Below, piece after piece: positions 1 to 11,208 of a DNA stretch of 64,000 nt. The DNA comes from Panagrolaimus kolymaensis (lineage: Eukaryota > Nematoda > Chromadorea > Rhabditida > Panagrolaimidae): the NCBI GenBank assembly GCA_028622995.1, contig JAJQJQ010000041.1, forward strand, positions 1,860,001-1,924,000. Direction: 5' to 3'. The notes under the pieces are model-generated. The model saw only the letters and a program-made list of their open reading frames with translations. It was not told the origin of the DNA and searched no databases. The position numbers and the translations under genes were made by a program. Position 1 is the first letter of the stretch. Every line of letters begins with the position of its first letter.

Positions 1-635
1 CCACCATTTTGAGACATAAGTAATAAAGCTCTATTAAGTTGTTCTTGTTGAGCTGAAACTGTTTGCAATGTTTGTTCAACGCTATCCATAATGAATTTAG
101 TTGAATTTTGTAATTCATTTACCTAAAAATTTATTATTATTGCATTTTGTTTATAAAATCTTCCAATCAAAAAACAAAAGTGTCATACTTGTGTTTGTAA
201 ATGTTCTAATTTATCATTAGATGAATCAGGAATATTAAAAAATTTAGGTAATACCCATGTTCTCATAACTTTATATGCCATATACGATGCACCACCAATA
301 ACAACCATGGATTGAGTAAAAGAATATAATTTTCCACCAAATGATTGTGGTGGGTGTTGATAATACATAGGTTGTTGCTGAGAATATGGTGATATTGCTG
401 CCATTCCATTTGAAGGATCTGCAGCAGGTGGAAGCATTTTAAAAGCTTCTTCAATTTCTAATTCAGTTAAACCTTTTTCAAGTAAAAATTTTTTTTGTTC
501 TTCAAATGAAGTGTTTCGAACTTTTGGAGTTGACATAAATTGTCGAGCTGCTTCAACCATATCTGATCGATTTTTTATGGATGATGAACTTCCATCAGAG
601 AAGGATGTGGAAGAATCAGTTGGATCAGCTGGCAT
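1..635 (-). CDS. prx-14: Peroxin-14 (PEX14), partial at the left edge
   Basis: Docking protein of the peroxisomal import machinery; it binds the cargo receptor PEX5 at the peroxisome membrane. Exon 1 (635-190) starts at an ATG preceded by TTTAAG, a good trans-splice acceptor. It encodes a Ser-rich N-terminus, then the conserved PEX14 N-terminal helical domain (about residues 25-65: VEAARQFM, FLLEKGLTELEIEEAF), a Pro/Gln-rich linker, and a hydrophobic segment (about 105-125) ending in a YKVMRTWVLP stretch typical of the family. After a 67-bp intron (189-123), exon 2 continues to the window edge with a Gln/Glu/Leu coiled coil (VNELQNSTKF, VEQTLQT), as expected after the membrane anchor. The C-terminus lies outside the window. 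Family assignment rests on the N-terminal domain plus the domain order; the symbol is the C. elegans name. Confidence 0.85.
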
Positions 636-1197
636 CCTTAAACAAAAATGTTAAGTTTTTTTACATACAAATAAAAGTTTGAGGAAAGACAAAATAATGA
701 AAAAGTAATAATTCAAAGAATAACGCGGTTCTCAAACACCCTAAAAGAAAGAGAAAATGAAATCATTCCAATCATTGAATTATCAAAAAACGTGCTTTCT
801 TCTTTCTTTGCTGTATTGCAACAAAAAAAAAATGCATTGGGAATGATGATATTCACGTTTTAAAAGTTTTATTTTATTTTTGGGTAATCAATAATAAGGA
901 ACAAAAAAAGAATAAGTTAAGAGATCATCGAAATATCGGCGAAAAAATTATGGTCGTCGGATGGGTAATCAAAAAAAAAAACACGAAAACAAAGTTTTAT
1001 TTGTGGAAATCAGCAAATTTTTCGAATAAGCACGCGCACGCTAAACGTTTTTGAGATAAAATGGAAGTTGTTTTTGATATTTACTTTATATGTCTTCAAA
1101 CTATAATACAAAAACAACGCATTTCTTCATGCTTTCATTGAGCATGCCTTTAATCAATAAATATATATGTATGCACATTGAATGATATCAATTTATT

Positions 1198-1543
1198 TGA
1201 CATCTTGTAAAAGACGTTGTTGGTTGCTTTGTTTTGACAACCAAATTAGGTAGTAAAAAAACCGAAACACATACATGCATGGTTGGAACGGAACCACCAC
1301 ATTTTTTGTAGGGAGAAAAAAATCTATTATTAATTTCTTTGAACAAAATTTGTTTACAAGTTACAAAAACGAAAGTAAGTTAGAAAACCCGATCACATAA
1401 TTTGATCAAATTCAAACTATAAAAAGTTTCAAAGCTTTATGTGAAAAAATATGAAAAAAAGATACTGTAATATTGATATAAACAAACCTAAAAGGTTCGA
1501 GAAGCTTTACTCAACAAAAAAACATTAATAAAGCAAAATAATG
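1198..1543. repeat. Dispersed direct repeat, copy 1
   Basis: About 345 bp with an equally oriented relative at 3972-4299. Shared blocks include TGACATCTTG, GGTTGGAACGGAACCACCAC, GATCACATAATTTGATCAAA and TTCGAGAAGCTTTA, in the same order and at similar spacing, with small indels between. No ORF and no clear terminal inverted repeats. The rest of 636-2029 shows no gene apart from the small relic at 1588-1707. Confidence 0.7.
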
Positions 1544-1587
1544 CCTTATGGATTTATTGCTGCCCGATTTTGCATTTACTCAATTAA

Positions 1588-1707
1588 TTAACCTTCTTCA
1601 TTTAAATTGGCACTTATCGCTTGAATCCTTAGCCTTTTGCACTTATTTTCAGCATCTCTTTTTTCTTTAACAGTTAAACTTAGTAATGATAGCCTTTTTT
1701 TTATCTC
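1588..1707 (-). pseudogene. Short decayed coding fragment (C-terminal relic)
   Basis: The minus strand is open for about 39 codons and reads like a charged helix (VKEKRDAENKCKRLRIQ) ending in NEEG and a stop at 1588. A frameshift separates it from an upstream ATG-started reading (MLTKLGDKKK). There is no intact gene here. It could be the remains of a lost exon, or chance; composition is more protein-like than the surrounding A/T runs. Family unknown. Confidence 0.3.
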
Positions 1708-2029
1708 CAAGCTTTGTTAACATTTAACAAACAAAATTTGAAATATATTACTCACAAGGAAGAAGAGTTAAACAATATTAGGCAAATTATTTACTAACAA
1801 TACTTCTTTTTTATAAAAATGAAATTCAAACGCAAGCTTCCTTCTTTTCGCTTTCTTCATTCATGATTTTAATAATTTCAAAATTTTCTTTCATCATTCA
1901 TTTGCAACTTTCCAATAAAACTGACAGACAACACACTAACACTAGAAATTACTTGGAAGAAAAAAATTTGACTTAATTTCTGCAAAAAAGTATTTTTGTG
2001 ATTTGACAACAACTAACAAAAAAAATAAA

Positions 2030-3830
2030 ATGGAAGAATACAGCAATTTATTATACGAATCAACTCTTGGCTTCAACACACGACCAACAAGAAAAGGATA
2101 TTATGTGATTGTGACTTGTGATAATCTTAATGATCGTTTGAAACAACTTCAAGAACAAACTTTTAAGGTATGGATTTTTCAATAATGCACGCAAATAATA
2201 TTATTTTTAGCTTATGAAACTCAAAGGTAAAGCGAAATTAATCAAGGCTGAAAAAATTTTATCATCACGTCAAACACTTCCTAATTGCTGCTATGTTATA
2301 CCTGATTTCGAAACAGACCTTTATGAACATTTACGAACTATTGGAGCAAGAATTTATGGACCTTTGGCGATTCTTCAAGCGATCGATGATATTGGAAATA
2401 TTCCTGTACCTCCTCATCCGTTATTGGCTCTCCATCTTGCTGGCTATAATATCACTGTTACTGGTTTGAACCAAAATGAAAGAGTTTGTTTATTTGCATT
2501 TTTCTTCTTCAAATTCAAATAACTCGATCCATTTTCAGACTGTCATTTATGACAAAATTAGAAAACTTGGTGGAATTGCTTCTGGATCTATGACTGACAA
2601 AGTAACTCATTTGATTGCAAGATCGTGCGATCCTTCTTCACAAAAATATAATGTAAATTACCATTCTTACAACTGTTTTTGTTCTTATCCTTCGTTTTTA
2701 GTTAGCAGTACGAACCAATATCCCTGTTGTATATCCAGATTGGATCGAATTTGTTTATGATTTAGCAAGAAATGGTGCATTTATTTTACCAAATGATGAT
2801 CGAGTCGAAGATTTTAATGTTGAGCCAATTTTCGCTGGGTGTCATTTTTCTTCTTCTGGGTTCAATGGATATATGCGACTTCAAATTAGTCAAATGGTGG
2901 TTAACAATGGTGGCGTTTATGATGCAAACATGGATCCATTGAGATGTACCCATTTGGTTGTAAACTCTAACACTGGTGAAAAATACCGCAAGGCACTTTT
3001 ATTGGGGACTGTGAAAATTATTACAATGGAATGGATAACAAAGTGTTCTGAACTTGTAAGATTAAACTAATGAAACACTTTTTTTATGTCATAATTTTTA
3101 GAATCAACGTTTGCCAGAAGAGAACTTTTTCCCTTATCAAAAGACTTCATCCCTAATAGAAGATAATGGAACTTTGAATGATCCAAGTATTAGTGCTGTT
3201 TTTACTTCTTCCCGTTCTTCACAAGAAAATTCAACAACATCAACAACATCAATGACTTCATATTTTACTTCACATCCACCAATTTGTAAAGCTGCTACTT
3301 CCAACACTTTAAATGGTCCGCAAACAATTCATTCATCATCTAATTCATCCAAAAGGTCATTTAATCGTACAAATTCCATTCAAGTTCCGGCCAAGATTAC
3401 TGATCCAGTTTTGAATTTTGATATGTCTGTTTTTGAAGATGGAAAATGTGATTTCTTAGAAGTACGTGTTTGTGTCTATTAATTATTTTTATTTCGTTGC
3501 TTTTAGGATTGTCGCTTACATTTTTTCGAAATAAGTTCTGATCAGCAACGTCCATATCGTCGCCTTGCAAATTGTACTGGATGTTCAATTGCTGACAAGT
3601 TAAATGCTGGTGAAACTCATATCATTGTTCCTCCTGGTTGTTATTCTGACTGCAAGCTCAAACTTCTTATGGATGCTATTGAATCTGGTGTTGATGTTGT
3701 TCAATGTGAATGGTTAATTGACTGTGTAAAATATCAAAGAAAACTCGATATTGATGATTATCTTTATCCTATGTTGCTGGATCAAACGATCTATGAAGTT
3801 ACTAATAAGAAAAGAAAGATTGATAAATGA
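2030..3830 (+). CDS. mus-101: Multi-BRCT protein, TopBP1/MUS-101-like
   Basis: Six exons: 2030-2167, 2211-2482, 2539-2653, about 2701-3055, 3103-3460 and 3507-3830, joined by 43-56 bp introns with TTTTAG or TTTCAG acceptors. The product (about 520 residues) has several BRCT signatures: one around YNITVTGLNQNER/TVIYDKIRKLGGIASGSMTDKVTHLI, with VVYPDWIEFVYDLA as its C-terminal helix; a second with ISQMVVNNGGVYDANM, THLVV and ITMEWITKC; a Ser/Thr-rich linker (about 3150-3400); and a final one ending in VDVVQCEWLIDCV. It ends in a basic KKRKIDK tail that could be a nuclear signal. Paired BRCTs read phospho-signals in DNA replication and damage checkpoints. TopBP1/MUS-101 fits the number and spacing, but other BRCT scaffolds are possible, so the symbol is tentative. 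A polyA signal AATAAA follows near 3878. Confidence 0.7.
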
Positions 3831-3971
3831 TTTCATAAAATATTATCTTTTTTTTTGTAAAAATAACTCGTATTCGAATAAACTTTTTTTACTGATTTGA
3901 CTTTACTTTTTAATTGTAACATTTTAAGCTTAAATTATTCTTTACACAACTTTTTATTTTTGATATATCTT

Positions 3972-4299
3972 TGACATCTTGCAAAAGACGTTGGTTGCCC
4001 TGGTTGGACAACCAAATTTGGTAGTAAAAAAATCAAAGCACTTACATAAATGGTTGGAACGGAACCACCACATTTTTGGTGGTGGAGAAGATTTATTTTG
4101 AACAAAATTTGTTTTCCAAATTTTAAACGAAAAAAGAGAATTAAATTAGAAAACACGATCACATAATTTGATCAAATTGGAACTATAAAAATGTCATGGC
4201 TTTAGTTAAAATGCTAAAGATATTGTAAAGCTGCAGTAAACAAAACAAAAAGATTCGAGAAGCTTTATTCATACAAAAAAAACTATAAAGCAAATAATG
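3972..4299. repeat. Dispersed direct repeat, copy 2
   Basis: Relative of 1198-1543, placed just beyond the 3' end of the minus-strand gene that stops at 4338. The best-kept blocks are the GGTTGGAACGGAACCACCAC and TTTGATCAAATT segments. It might include the 3' UTR of that gene, or be an old insertion. Confidence 0.7.
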
Positions 4300-4337
4300 A
4301 TGTAAAAAAAATAGACAAAGAAAGGAAAAGTATTTTC

Positions 4338-5965
4338 TTAATGTCTGCGAGCATTATTTCTAAGTCGATCAGCAACACGACGAGGACGACGATTTTCATC
4401 AGGTTCAGGCGAAGCATGGGTATCAGCTGTAAAAAATGATATTCGTTAAATACATTAAAGAAAAATAATCAAGATACATACAATCAAAAAGATCATCATC
4501 CGAAAATTTATCAGGCATATGAGTAGCTTGAATTGACGACATAGGTTGATGACGGTGTCGATCATTCTTATGTTGACGCTGACGAACTGGAGTAGGAGGC
4601 AGGCGAGCTGATGCTTCACCATCGCTTTCTGAAGATGAGGTTACTTCACATATTGTTGGAGTTGATGGAGCATGGCGTTGATGCTGATGGTGATGATGAT
4701 TTCGATTAACGTCTCTTGGAGGAGTATACAAACCTAAAAGCAAATGAATTATAAATTTAAACAAATGCAAAAAAAGAACTACATACCAGCCATACCTAAT
4801 TCTCTTAATGAATCATCAATAGTTGAAGTAAGATGGTGAGGAGGTCTTCGATGATTATAAACTTTTCTTTCAACAGTAATTTTTTCAAGCACGCTACTAA
4901 CTTCAGGTTGCTCTTTTTGACGGCGATACTTTTTTGTTCTCCTTTCTTCATCTGAATCAGAATCCTTTGAGGCTTTTTTAACCATTTTAGCGACATCTTT
5001 AACCTGTTCAGGATGCTTCATAATAAATCTTTTAATATCAGATAATGAAGGTGATTCATGAATTGGTTTATCAGCAACAGGAACAAGTTGATGTTCAGCA
5101 GGCTCTTTTTGTTTTTTGATTGCAATGCTATCACGTGGCACAGGTTTTGGTTTAGAAATCGTTGAAACAGGCACTTCTTCTTCATCGCGAGCTTTAGGCA
5201 AATAATTTCCATTTTGTGAAGCATTTCGGCTAAGTGAATTTAATCGACTCCAAAGTTTACCATCTGATTCTAACAAATAAAGATACTTTTCATCTTGAGT
5301 TTTCAAAATATTATATAGTTGATCAATTTGTTGTTGCTGGTTTTGAATTATTTGACTTTGTTGTTCGACCTAAAAATAAAAAGAAATATATTAGAAAAAG
5401 AGCTTTAAAAAGGCTTACAGTCTTTCGAAGGTCCGTGATATCTTTTGTTGAACCAATAGGAGCACGATGAACAACGGGTTTGACACTCTAAAAAGAAAGA
5501 AGATTAAGAAATAAATAGCATAAGAGTAAAAGTAAGGTAAGAAGTAATAAAAGAAACTTGTTATTTTGAGACAATACTAAAAGCAAAGAAAAATTGTAAA
5601 CTAAAACTAACCTTGAGAGTATCTTCTAACTTTGTAGTGCGTCCAAAAGCAACAATAGTTGGCTGCATTTGATGCCTACCAAGTGGTTCTTTTGTAACAT
5701 CCTCAATATCTTTCTTGTTGTTATCACCAGATTTTCGTGATTGAACTGAAGCACTTCGAACATACTTTTCTATGCATTTCTTCACAGTTCGATCTTGAAC
5801 ATCTTGTAGGGTCCTCATAGGTTTCTCGGTAGATCGTTGAGTAATCGGCAAAGGTTCAATTTCATTTGGCTTATCGTTGACAGTAGCATTGCGCAAAATT
5901 CCTCGTCTATCATTATCACTTTCTTTTGGTTTTGTAGGTGCGAAAGAGTGAAGCGGTGAAGCCAT
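4338..5965 (-). CDS. Coiled-coil, disordered-tail protein of unknown family
   Basis: Five or more exons with 45-90 bp introns. ATG at 5965 follows an ATTTTAAG trans-splice-like acceptor about 12 bp upstream. Order of features: a polar N-terminus (RGILRNATVND); a basic region with KKCIEKYVRSAS; a short Gln-rich coiled coil (QIIQNQQQQIDQLYNIL) running on into LYLLESDGKLWSRLNSL; long Lys/Glu/Ser-rich linkers (SDSDEERRTKKYRRQKEQ); a His-rich run (HHHHQHQRH); and an Arg-rich C-terminus (NRRPRRVADRLRNNARRH). The Gln-rich coil in a disordered protein recalls centriole or spindle scaffold proteins such as the STIL/Ana2/SAS-5 group, but I see no diagnostic motif. It lies 298 bp downstream of CDC25 on the same strand, so the two may be co-transcribed. 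Real gene by splice structure and reading frame; function not assigned. Confidence 0.7.
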
Positions 5966-6263
5966 GGTTAAATGAAGCCTTAAAATATGAGGTTAAAACA
6001 AGAATAAGTTTAATCAAAAGTAAATAACAAACTGTATAAAACAATTTACAAATTTCAAAAATAAACTAAAAAGCATCAAGAGAACTTTATTTAGCGAAAA
6101 AAAAACAAACGAATAAGTAAAACAGAAAAAACAAACAAAAAGATAAAAAGTTTGTAAACATTCTTTCAAATCACAAACACAATAATGCAGCCTAAATATC
6201 AAGGTTTTGTTAAAAATGCTTGCAGGTTAAATAGAAACATAACAAAAATAAATAATAACAATT

Positions 6264-7346
6264 TCAAGTACTATCATCAAAAGACAAAGAATTTTCTGGA
6301 GTAAAAGATAATGGCACTAGTTTGAAATGACTTTTAGCACATGAAGGCGACATACGAGGAAATTTTGCTTTTCGAAAAGGTTGATATCGACTTCGATGAA
6401 AATGAAACTTTTTGAGATGATTGGTGAAACTTTTACAGTTCATTGAAACGTAATGCTCAGGTACACAATATCCCTGAAATAAAGAGAATTAAATGGAAAG
6501 AATGCGAAAAGAAAACTTACATCATTCTTGAAAAGTTTAAAGAAATTATTGTATCCACGATCCAGCAAATACATTTCTTCATAATCGACGAATGGATATC
6601 GTTGTTCATTCTTCTTTCGATCAAAACGTCTTAAAGCATGAGCCCTAAAAATTAAAGAATGGAATAAAATTTCAATTAAAGTAAAACAACCAAAGACACT
6701 AACTTACATTTTAGGCCCACGAACTTGTGAGAACTCACAATAAAATATTGGAATTTTCTTATTGATTTCATCAAAGGCTTCCTTATTAAAAGGAAAAAAC
6801 ATATCTTGAGTTTTATCATTATCATGGAAATTTGTAGCATACTTAATATGTCCACCATTATATTCATACGGATATCGACAATCAATCAAGATGTATTTGC
6901 TATCAAATTCTTCCTTCGGTAGATCCAACAATTCAGAAAGAGTTTGAGCAGTGATTGAGCGAAAAGCAACGGAATCTGTTTGAGGATTCTCGATTGTTGG
7001 CAGATGATAAAACTAAAAATATCTGTGGTAATTCCGTTATTCATAGAATACTTACTGGCTCCAAGATACATGGCTGCCAATTTGAATCATTGTGAATGCT
7101 CCCTTCTAAAATACTGGTTGATGTTGTTCGAGTTAATGGAGTTACAACAGAAAAATTCAATGCTGTTCTTTGATGAGGCGTTGATGGAATAATTTCATTT
7201 GAAATCCCCCGATGTAGTGGAGTTGATGGCATATCTGATGTTGTTCTTGTCAGCGGAGTTGATGTGAAATTGAAACATGGTCGAGCTAATGGCGTCACTT
7301 GAAATTCCACCGGCATTTTAGCTCTCGGAGTTCCTTGAAATTCCAT
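6264..7346 (-). CDS. cdc-25: CDC25 dual-specificity phosphatase
   Basis: Activator of cyclin-dependent kinases; removes inhibitory phosphates from the CDK ATP loop. Exon 1 starts at ATG 7346, after a TTTTTAG acceptor about 15 bp upstream. It encodes a TP-rich regulatory arm with five repeats of a TPL(T/A/H)R-type motif. The rhodanese-like catalytic domain follows: YILIDCRYPYEYNGGHI (the CDC25 substrate-proximal strand), then the active-site loop CEFSQVR (C-x5-R), RGPKM, and YPFVDYEEMYLLDRGYNNFF. The tail GYCVPEHYVSM matches the conserved end of the fold. The usual His before the catalytic Cys is Tyr here. The catalytic Cys and Arg are present, so it should be active. The C-terminal 50 residues are basic and divergent. 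Confidence 0.9.
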
Positions 7347-8121
7347 GGCTGACGACGTACAACTAAAAAAATAAATGATATTATTCAATAAAAACTTTCA
7401 ATGATTATCGAAATAATACAAAAAAACGAAAAAAATAATGAAAACCGCAAACAAAAAAAGGTTCAAGAAAAAAGTGAAATATTGCCCGCTTCACAGTTAG
7501 CAACCAACTTATAGGCACGCTTATAAAAAGAAATTTGATAACCAAAAAGAAAAGTAAGAAAGTTCAGAAGCTTACTAAATAATTAGAAAATCAATAAAAA
7601 TATGGAGAGAAAATCGCGGATACCATGGATAAAAAAAGCATGAATTAAAATAAAAAAAGAAGCTGCGATTTCAAGACAATGGGAAACAAATAAATCCAAC
7701 CAAGCAATGGAGTAATAGAAGATACTATTAAAAATCAACAATAATTAAGTGAAGGGGATAAAAATGATTTTATTTGTAAACAAAAAAAAAGCAGTGGAGA
7801 TAAAAATATTTTTTGATTTATGTAAAAAATTTTCAAAGTCCAAAGTTGAAAGAGAAAACGAAAAATGATACACGAAGAGTTTGAAATTTTTGAAATGCGC
7901 AATGCAAAAATTTTCTTGAAACGAAGAAAAAAAACTAGGTTTTGCAAAATAAAAAAACTGAACTTTTTTTTCTTCAAATTTTGAAAATGTTTGAAATCAC
8001 GTTTTCTTGAATTTTTCATTTCCACCTTTTTTTGTTTTGTTTATAAATTCATTGAATTTACCTACTCATTTTGATATTCCATTTTTATTGAATCATTCAT
8101 ATTTAAGGAATCAAACTTAAA
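7347..8121. other. Intergenic region between divergent genes
   Basis: Between CDC25 (minus) and the small membrane-protein gene (plus). A/T runs only; open frames here are low-complexity Phe/Lys/Ile strings. Both promoters should lie in it, but I see no distinctive motif. Confidence 0.5.
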
Positions 8122-8535
8122 ATGGCAATTGGTAGCCGAGGATTAAAAGAACTTGGAATTTTTGCTGTGTTTATTGGAGGTATGCTTTTTTATTCGGTGT
8201 TGATATTTGATTGAGTTTAAAGTTTGGTTCATATTTATTCAATCATTTTTTCGTAAGCTTAAATGCTAGTAGAGATTAATTATCAACTGCTAAAATTTTG
8301 TTTAGTTTCTCTAACATTTGGATGATGCAATTTCTTCTTTTTTTCTTTTTCTTCCACATTTCATAACTTTTTCTTTTCAGCCGTTCATTATGCTTATTAC
8401 AAAATTCAAAACAATCCAAATCTTGTTCCACCCAGAGAAAGAACAGAACTCTTCTACGTTCGATGGTTAAAACAGAATGTTCCTGCATTAAGTGGCATAG
8501 GTCTAAAAGAACCTGAAACACCAAAAAATCATTAA
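8122..8535 (+). CDS. Small single-span membrane protein, probably mitochondrial
   Basis: Two exons (8122-8179 and 8381-8535) joined by a 201-bp intron give about 71 residues. A short basic N-terminus (MAIGSRGLKELG) leads into one hydrophobic segment (IFAVFIGGAVHYAYY), followed by a polar stretch with NPNLVPPRERTELF and WLKQ. The layout (one N-terminal membrane helix, then VHxxYY and a PPxRxEL segment) resembles brawnin/UQCC6, a small complex III assembly factor. The match is short and from memory of the family only. The next gene, 218 bp downstream, resembles a complex I assembly factor, which supports a mitochondrial role. An alternative is another small inner-membrane protein of the SMIM type. 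Confidence 0.65.
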
Positions 8536-8753
8536 TTTTTACATTGTATGTATTTTTCTATGTAAACTGATTATTAGGTTTGTTAGTATTGTACTTTATT
8601 TACTTTTATTGATACATATGTAAAAAAATAATAATTCATAAACTTTTTTCACAACTTTTTCTTCTTGTGCTTTGATTACACTACGATGGCTTCTTTCCAC
8701 TTACTCTGTTTTTTGTTTGATTTGTTGATTAACACGTTCGAGATTTGTTGAAG

Positions 8754-9090
8754 ATGGCATCAGATGAACGTCTTCCAAAACCCCAGTTTAAACGTACTGA
8801 TTTTACTGACTGTTTTGAATGCAAAATGACGGGATGTTTGGGAGCTTTTGCACTTGGATCTTATATGCTTTATAACTCAACTAAAGGAAGAAATCCTTCA
8901 AAATCAATGAGAATATTTTGGAAATCCATGGCTGCTGGTAAGTTTTATTTCCATTTTCTTAAATCATAACTCATTCAAACACGTTTTAGGTGCATTTTAC
9001 ATTTCTGCTGCTAGAGTACTTTACTTTCCTCCATTCGCTTCATTGAAAGATCGACCACTTCATTTTGATCCAACACCAAAACAACAATAG
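8754..9090 (+). CDS. DMAC1/TMEM261-like complex I assembly protein
   Basis: Two exons (8754-8937, 8990-9090), about 95 residues. ATG 8754 is chosen over an in-frame upstream TTG. The core is DCFECKMTGCLGAFALGSYMLY: a CxxC-like pair running straight into a membrane helix. A polar loop (NSTKGRNPSKSMR) follows, then a second hydrophobic helix (AAGAFYISAARVLYFPPF). DMAC1 family members (DUF4536) share exactly this pattern: short N-terminus, Cys pair at the head of the first helix, and two helices. In mammals the protein helps assemble the distal membrane arm of complex I in the mitochondrial inner membrane. It sits in a tight plus-strand series (218 bp after one gene, 118 bp before the next). Assignment is by pattern, moderately sure. 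Confidence 0.65.
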
Positions 9091-9208
9091 AGTTATGCAA
9101 ATTTTTTCACTCCATTTTGACTTTCTTCACTTATTCTTTTTCAAACTTTAGCTGATCGATCAAACTTTACACTTTTTCTGATAACTTTAAAACTTTGATA
9201 TATTTTAA

Positions 9209-9843
9209 ATGAATTTTTACTTTAATGTTCGAATAATATCATTAATATCAATAATAACTGGATCTTTTCTTGTGACATATTCTGTTTGGTCAGTGTACTT
9301 CAATTATTGGTATGTTTTTTTACTCGGTTTTCATTCATTTTTCATCCACCCTTTTTTTAGTGCAAAGTTTCATAATATTTTATCGCTTAATGATACATTC
9401 ACTGATATATTTATTCCTCAATCTTTTAATTGCAATTCAACTGATTGGTCTAAATGGTCTTCATGTTCTAATGGCACGAATAACTCTACACGAACTCGAA
9501 TAAATTCAGGATGTCAAAAAATGAAAGATTCAAAGCCATGTTCATGTCCTATAAAAGATTCATGTCAGAAAGTTACTATTGGTGTTCAAAATGATTTTGA
9601 TTGGAATTGTGTAAGTATTTGTTTGTTAACTGTTTCATTGGATGTTATAAAGTAACTTTGTTAGCGTCCAAAGAAAATGGTTTGGACTTTCTTTTACGTT
9701 GGGAACTTATTATCTCTTATTTTTTTCAGATTAAATCCGCTCGAAACTTTGCCTTAAATAACAAATCTTTTCTAATACGAGGTGTAAGAAATGGTAAATC
9801 ATTTTGTTCAAAAGAAGAATCAAAAGAAAATGATAAAACTTGA
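9209..9843 (+). CDS. Type II membrane protein with a TSP1-like Cys-rich ectodomain
   Basis: Three exons: 9209-9309, 9361-9610 and 9730-9843. The N-terminal 30 residues contain a hydrophobic segment (IISLISIITGSFLVTYSVW) that could be a signal anchor. The second exon encodes a short thrombospondin-type-1-like stretch: DWSKWSSCSNGT, an Arg-rich middle (TRTRINSGC), then KPCSCP and DSCQKV. WSxWSxC is the classic TSP1 start, but the domain is shortened and the later Cys pattern is not canonical. The third exon continues with NFALNNKSFLIRGVRNG and a Lys/Glu-rich end. Expected topology: short cytoplasmic head, one membrane helix, extracellular tail. Function unknown. It lies 118 bp after the DMAC1-like gene. 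Confidence 0.6.
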
Positions 9844-10029
9844 AACATTTTATGCTTTTATTTTTGATTGAAAACGATAAATAAATGTTTTTCTTTTACT
9901 TATTTTTGTTACTTGAACTTTACTTTGTTGTTTGCTATCATCAATCACAATATCTTTGACCAACATTTTAAAAGCACTTCTTTCATTTTTCTTTTATTAT
10001 AGCTTCTGGGTAATTTCCTGATTACAAAG

Positions 10030-11208
10030 ATGAACTTAATTGATCCATCTTATGAACTGATTGATCCTAATCCTGATTTGCACGCGTCTTTTCTTCTTTT
10101 CAATGACCAATTTTTTTATGGATCTTTAGTTTCATGTGAAGTTGTATGGTGTAAAAGAATGACACAGTAAGCTTTTTTTTATCATCCATAACATCATATA
10201 CAGACAATACTTGTTTTTAGATGTGCTGGCCTTTGTTCGTTTCAACCTCGAAGTGGTTATTGTTCAATTCGACTTTCAGAACCTCTCCTCAAACTTCGGC
10301 CGAGAAAAGATTTTATTGAAACTCTTCTTCATGAAATGATTCATGCTTATTTGTTCCTCACTACCGGTAATCGGGATCGTGATGGACATGGTCCACAATT
10401 TCAATCACATATGCATCGAATTAATGGTGTTGCTGGAACACGTATTACCATTTATCATTCATTCCATGCTGAAGTTGCTCTTTATAAACAACATTGGTGG
10501 AGATGTGAAGGAAGGTGTCGAGAAATGAAACCATATTATGGTTGGGTTAAACGTTCAATGAATCGTGCACCAGGAAAAAATGATACATGGTGGCAGCAAC
10601 ATGAAAATAATTGTGGAGGTATTCAATGCTTTTAATAGTTCTAATGGATAAGAATGATAGCGTTTTAGGTAAATATATCAAAGTTAAAGAACCTGATCCA
10701 AAACCCAACTCTAAAAAAAGAAAATCGGATGAAGGTTCTAAAACCCCTAAAATCGATTCCATTTTTGCTGGCAAAGGTTTGTTGTTTTTATCGAGTTTGA
10801 GATAATTATACTTATTATTTTAGAACATCGTCTTGGTGATGGAAATGCTGAAACTAATAAAGAAAAGGTAACAAAAGGTCCTGCCAAAAAGAAAAAAACT
10901 GATAAAGATTCCAATACTCCTAAAATCGATTCCATTTTCCCTGGAACAGGTTGTTATTTTATCGAGTTTAAATATGTTATACTTGTGACTTTAGGTCATC
11001 TTCTTGGTGTTGGAACTTCTGAAGCTAACAATGTAATAGAAGTAATTGAAATAGAAACAATTGAAAATAAGAAACCAAAAATGAATAATTCGAAAACGCC
11101 GACTAAATCAAGATTTCCAGGCCAAGGTAAATTATTCAACTAATTACTTCTTCTCTAAGTGTTATTATTTTAGGATATCGACTTGGTGGAATTAAGAAGG
11201 AGAAATAA
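10030..11208 (+). CDS. dvc-1: SPRTN/DVC-1 DNA-dependent metalloprotease with three SHP boxes
   Basis: Cleaves proteins crosslinked to DNA and works with the p97/CDC-48 unfoldase in the nucleus. Six exons. The SprT domain fills the first two: N-terminal strand DPNPDLHASFLLFNDQFFYG, CAGLC and YCSIRLSEP, then the zinc-binding HEMIHAYLF (HExxH) with the third His in RDGHGPQF, and a zinc-ribbon-like end (WWRCEGRCREMKPYYGWVKR ... WWQQHENNCGG). The C-terminal part is low complexity and basic, with three SHP-type p97-binding motifs (FAGKGEHRLG, FPGTGHLLG, FPGQGYRLGG). Each is split by an intron at the same place and phase. Catalytic residues are intact. UBZ or PIP elements were not recognised. Confidence 0.9.
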
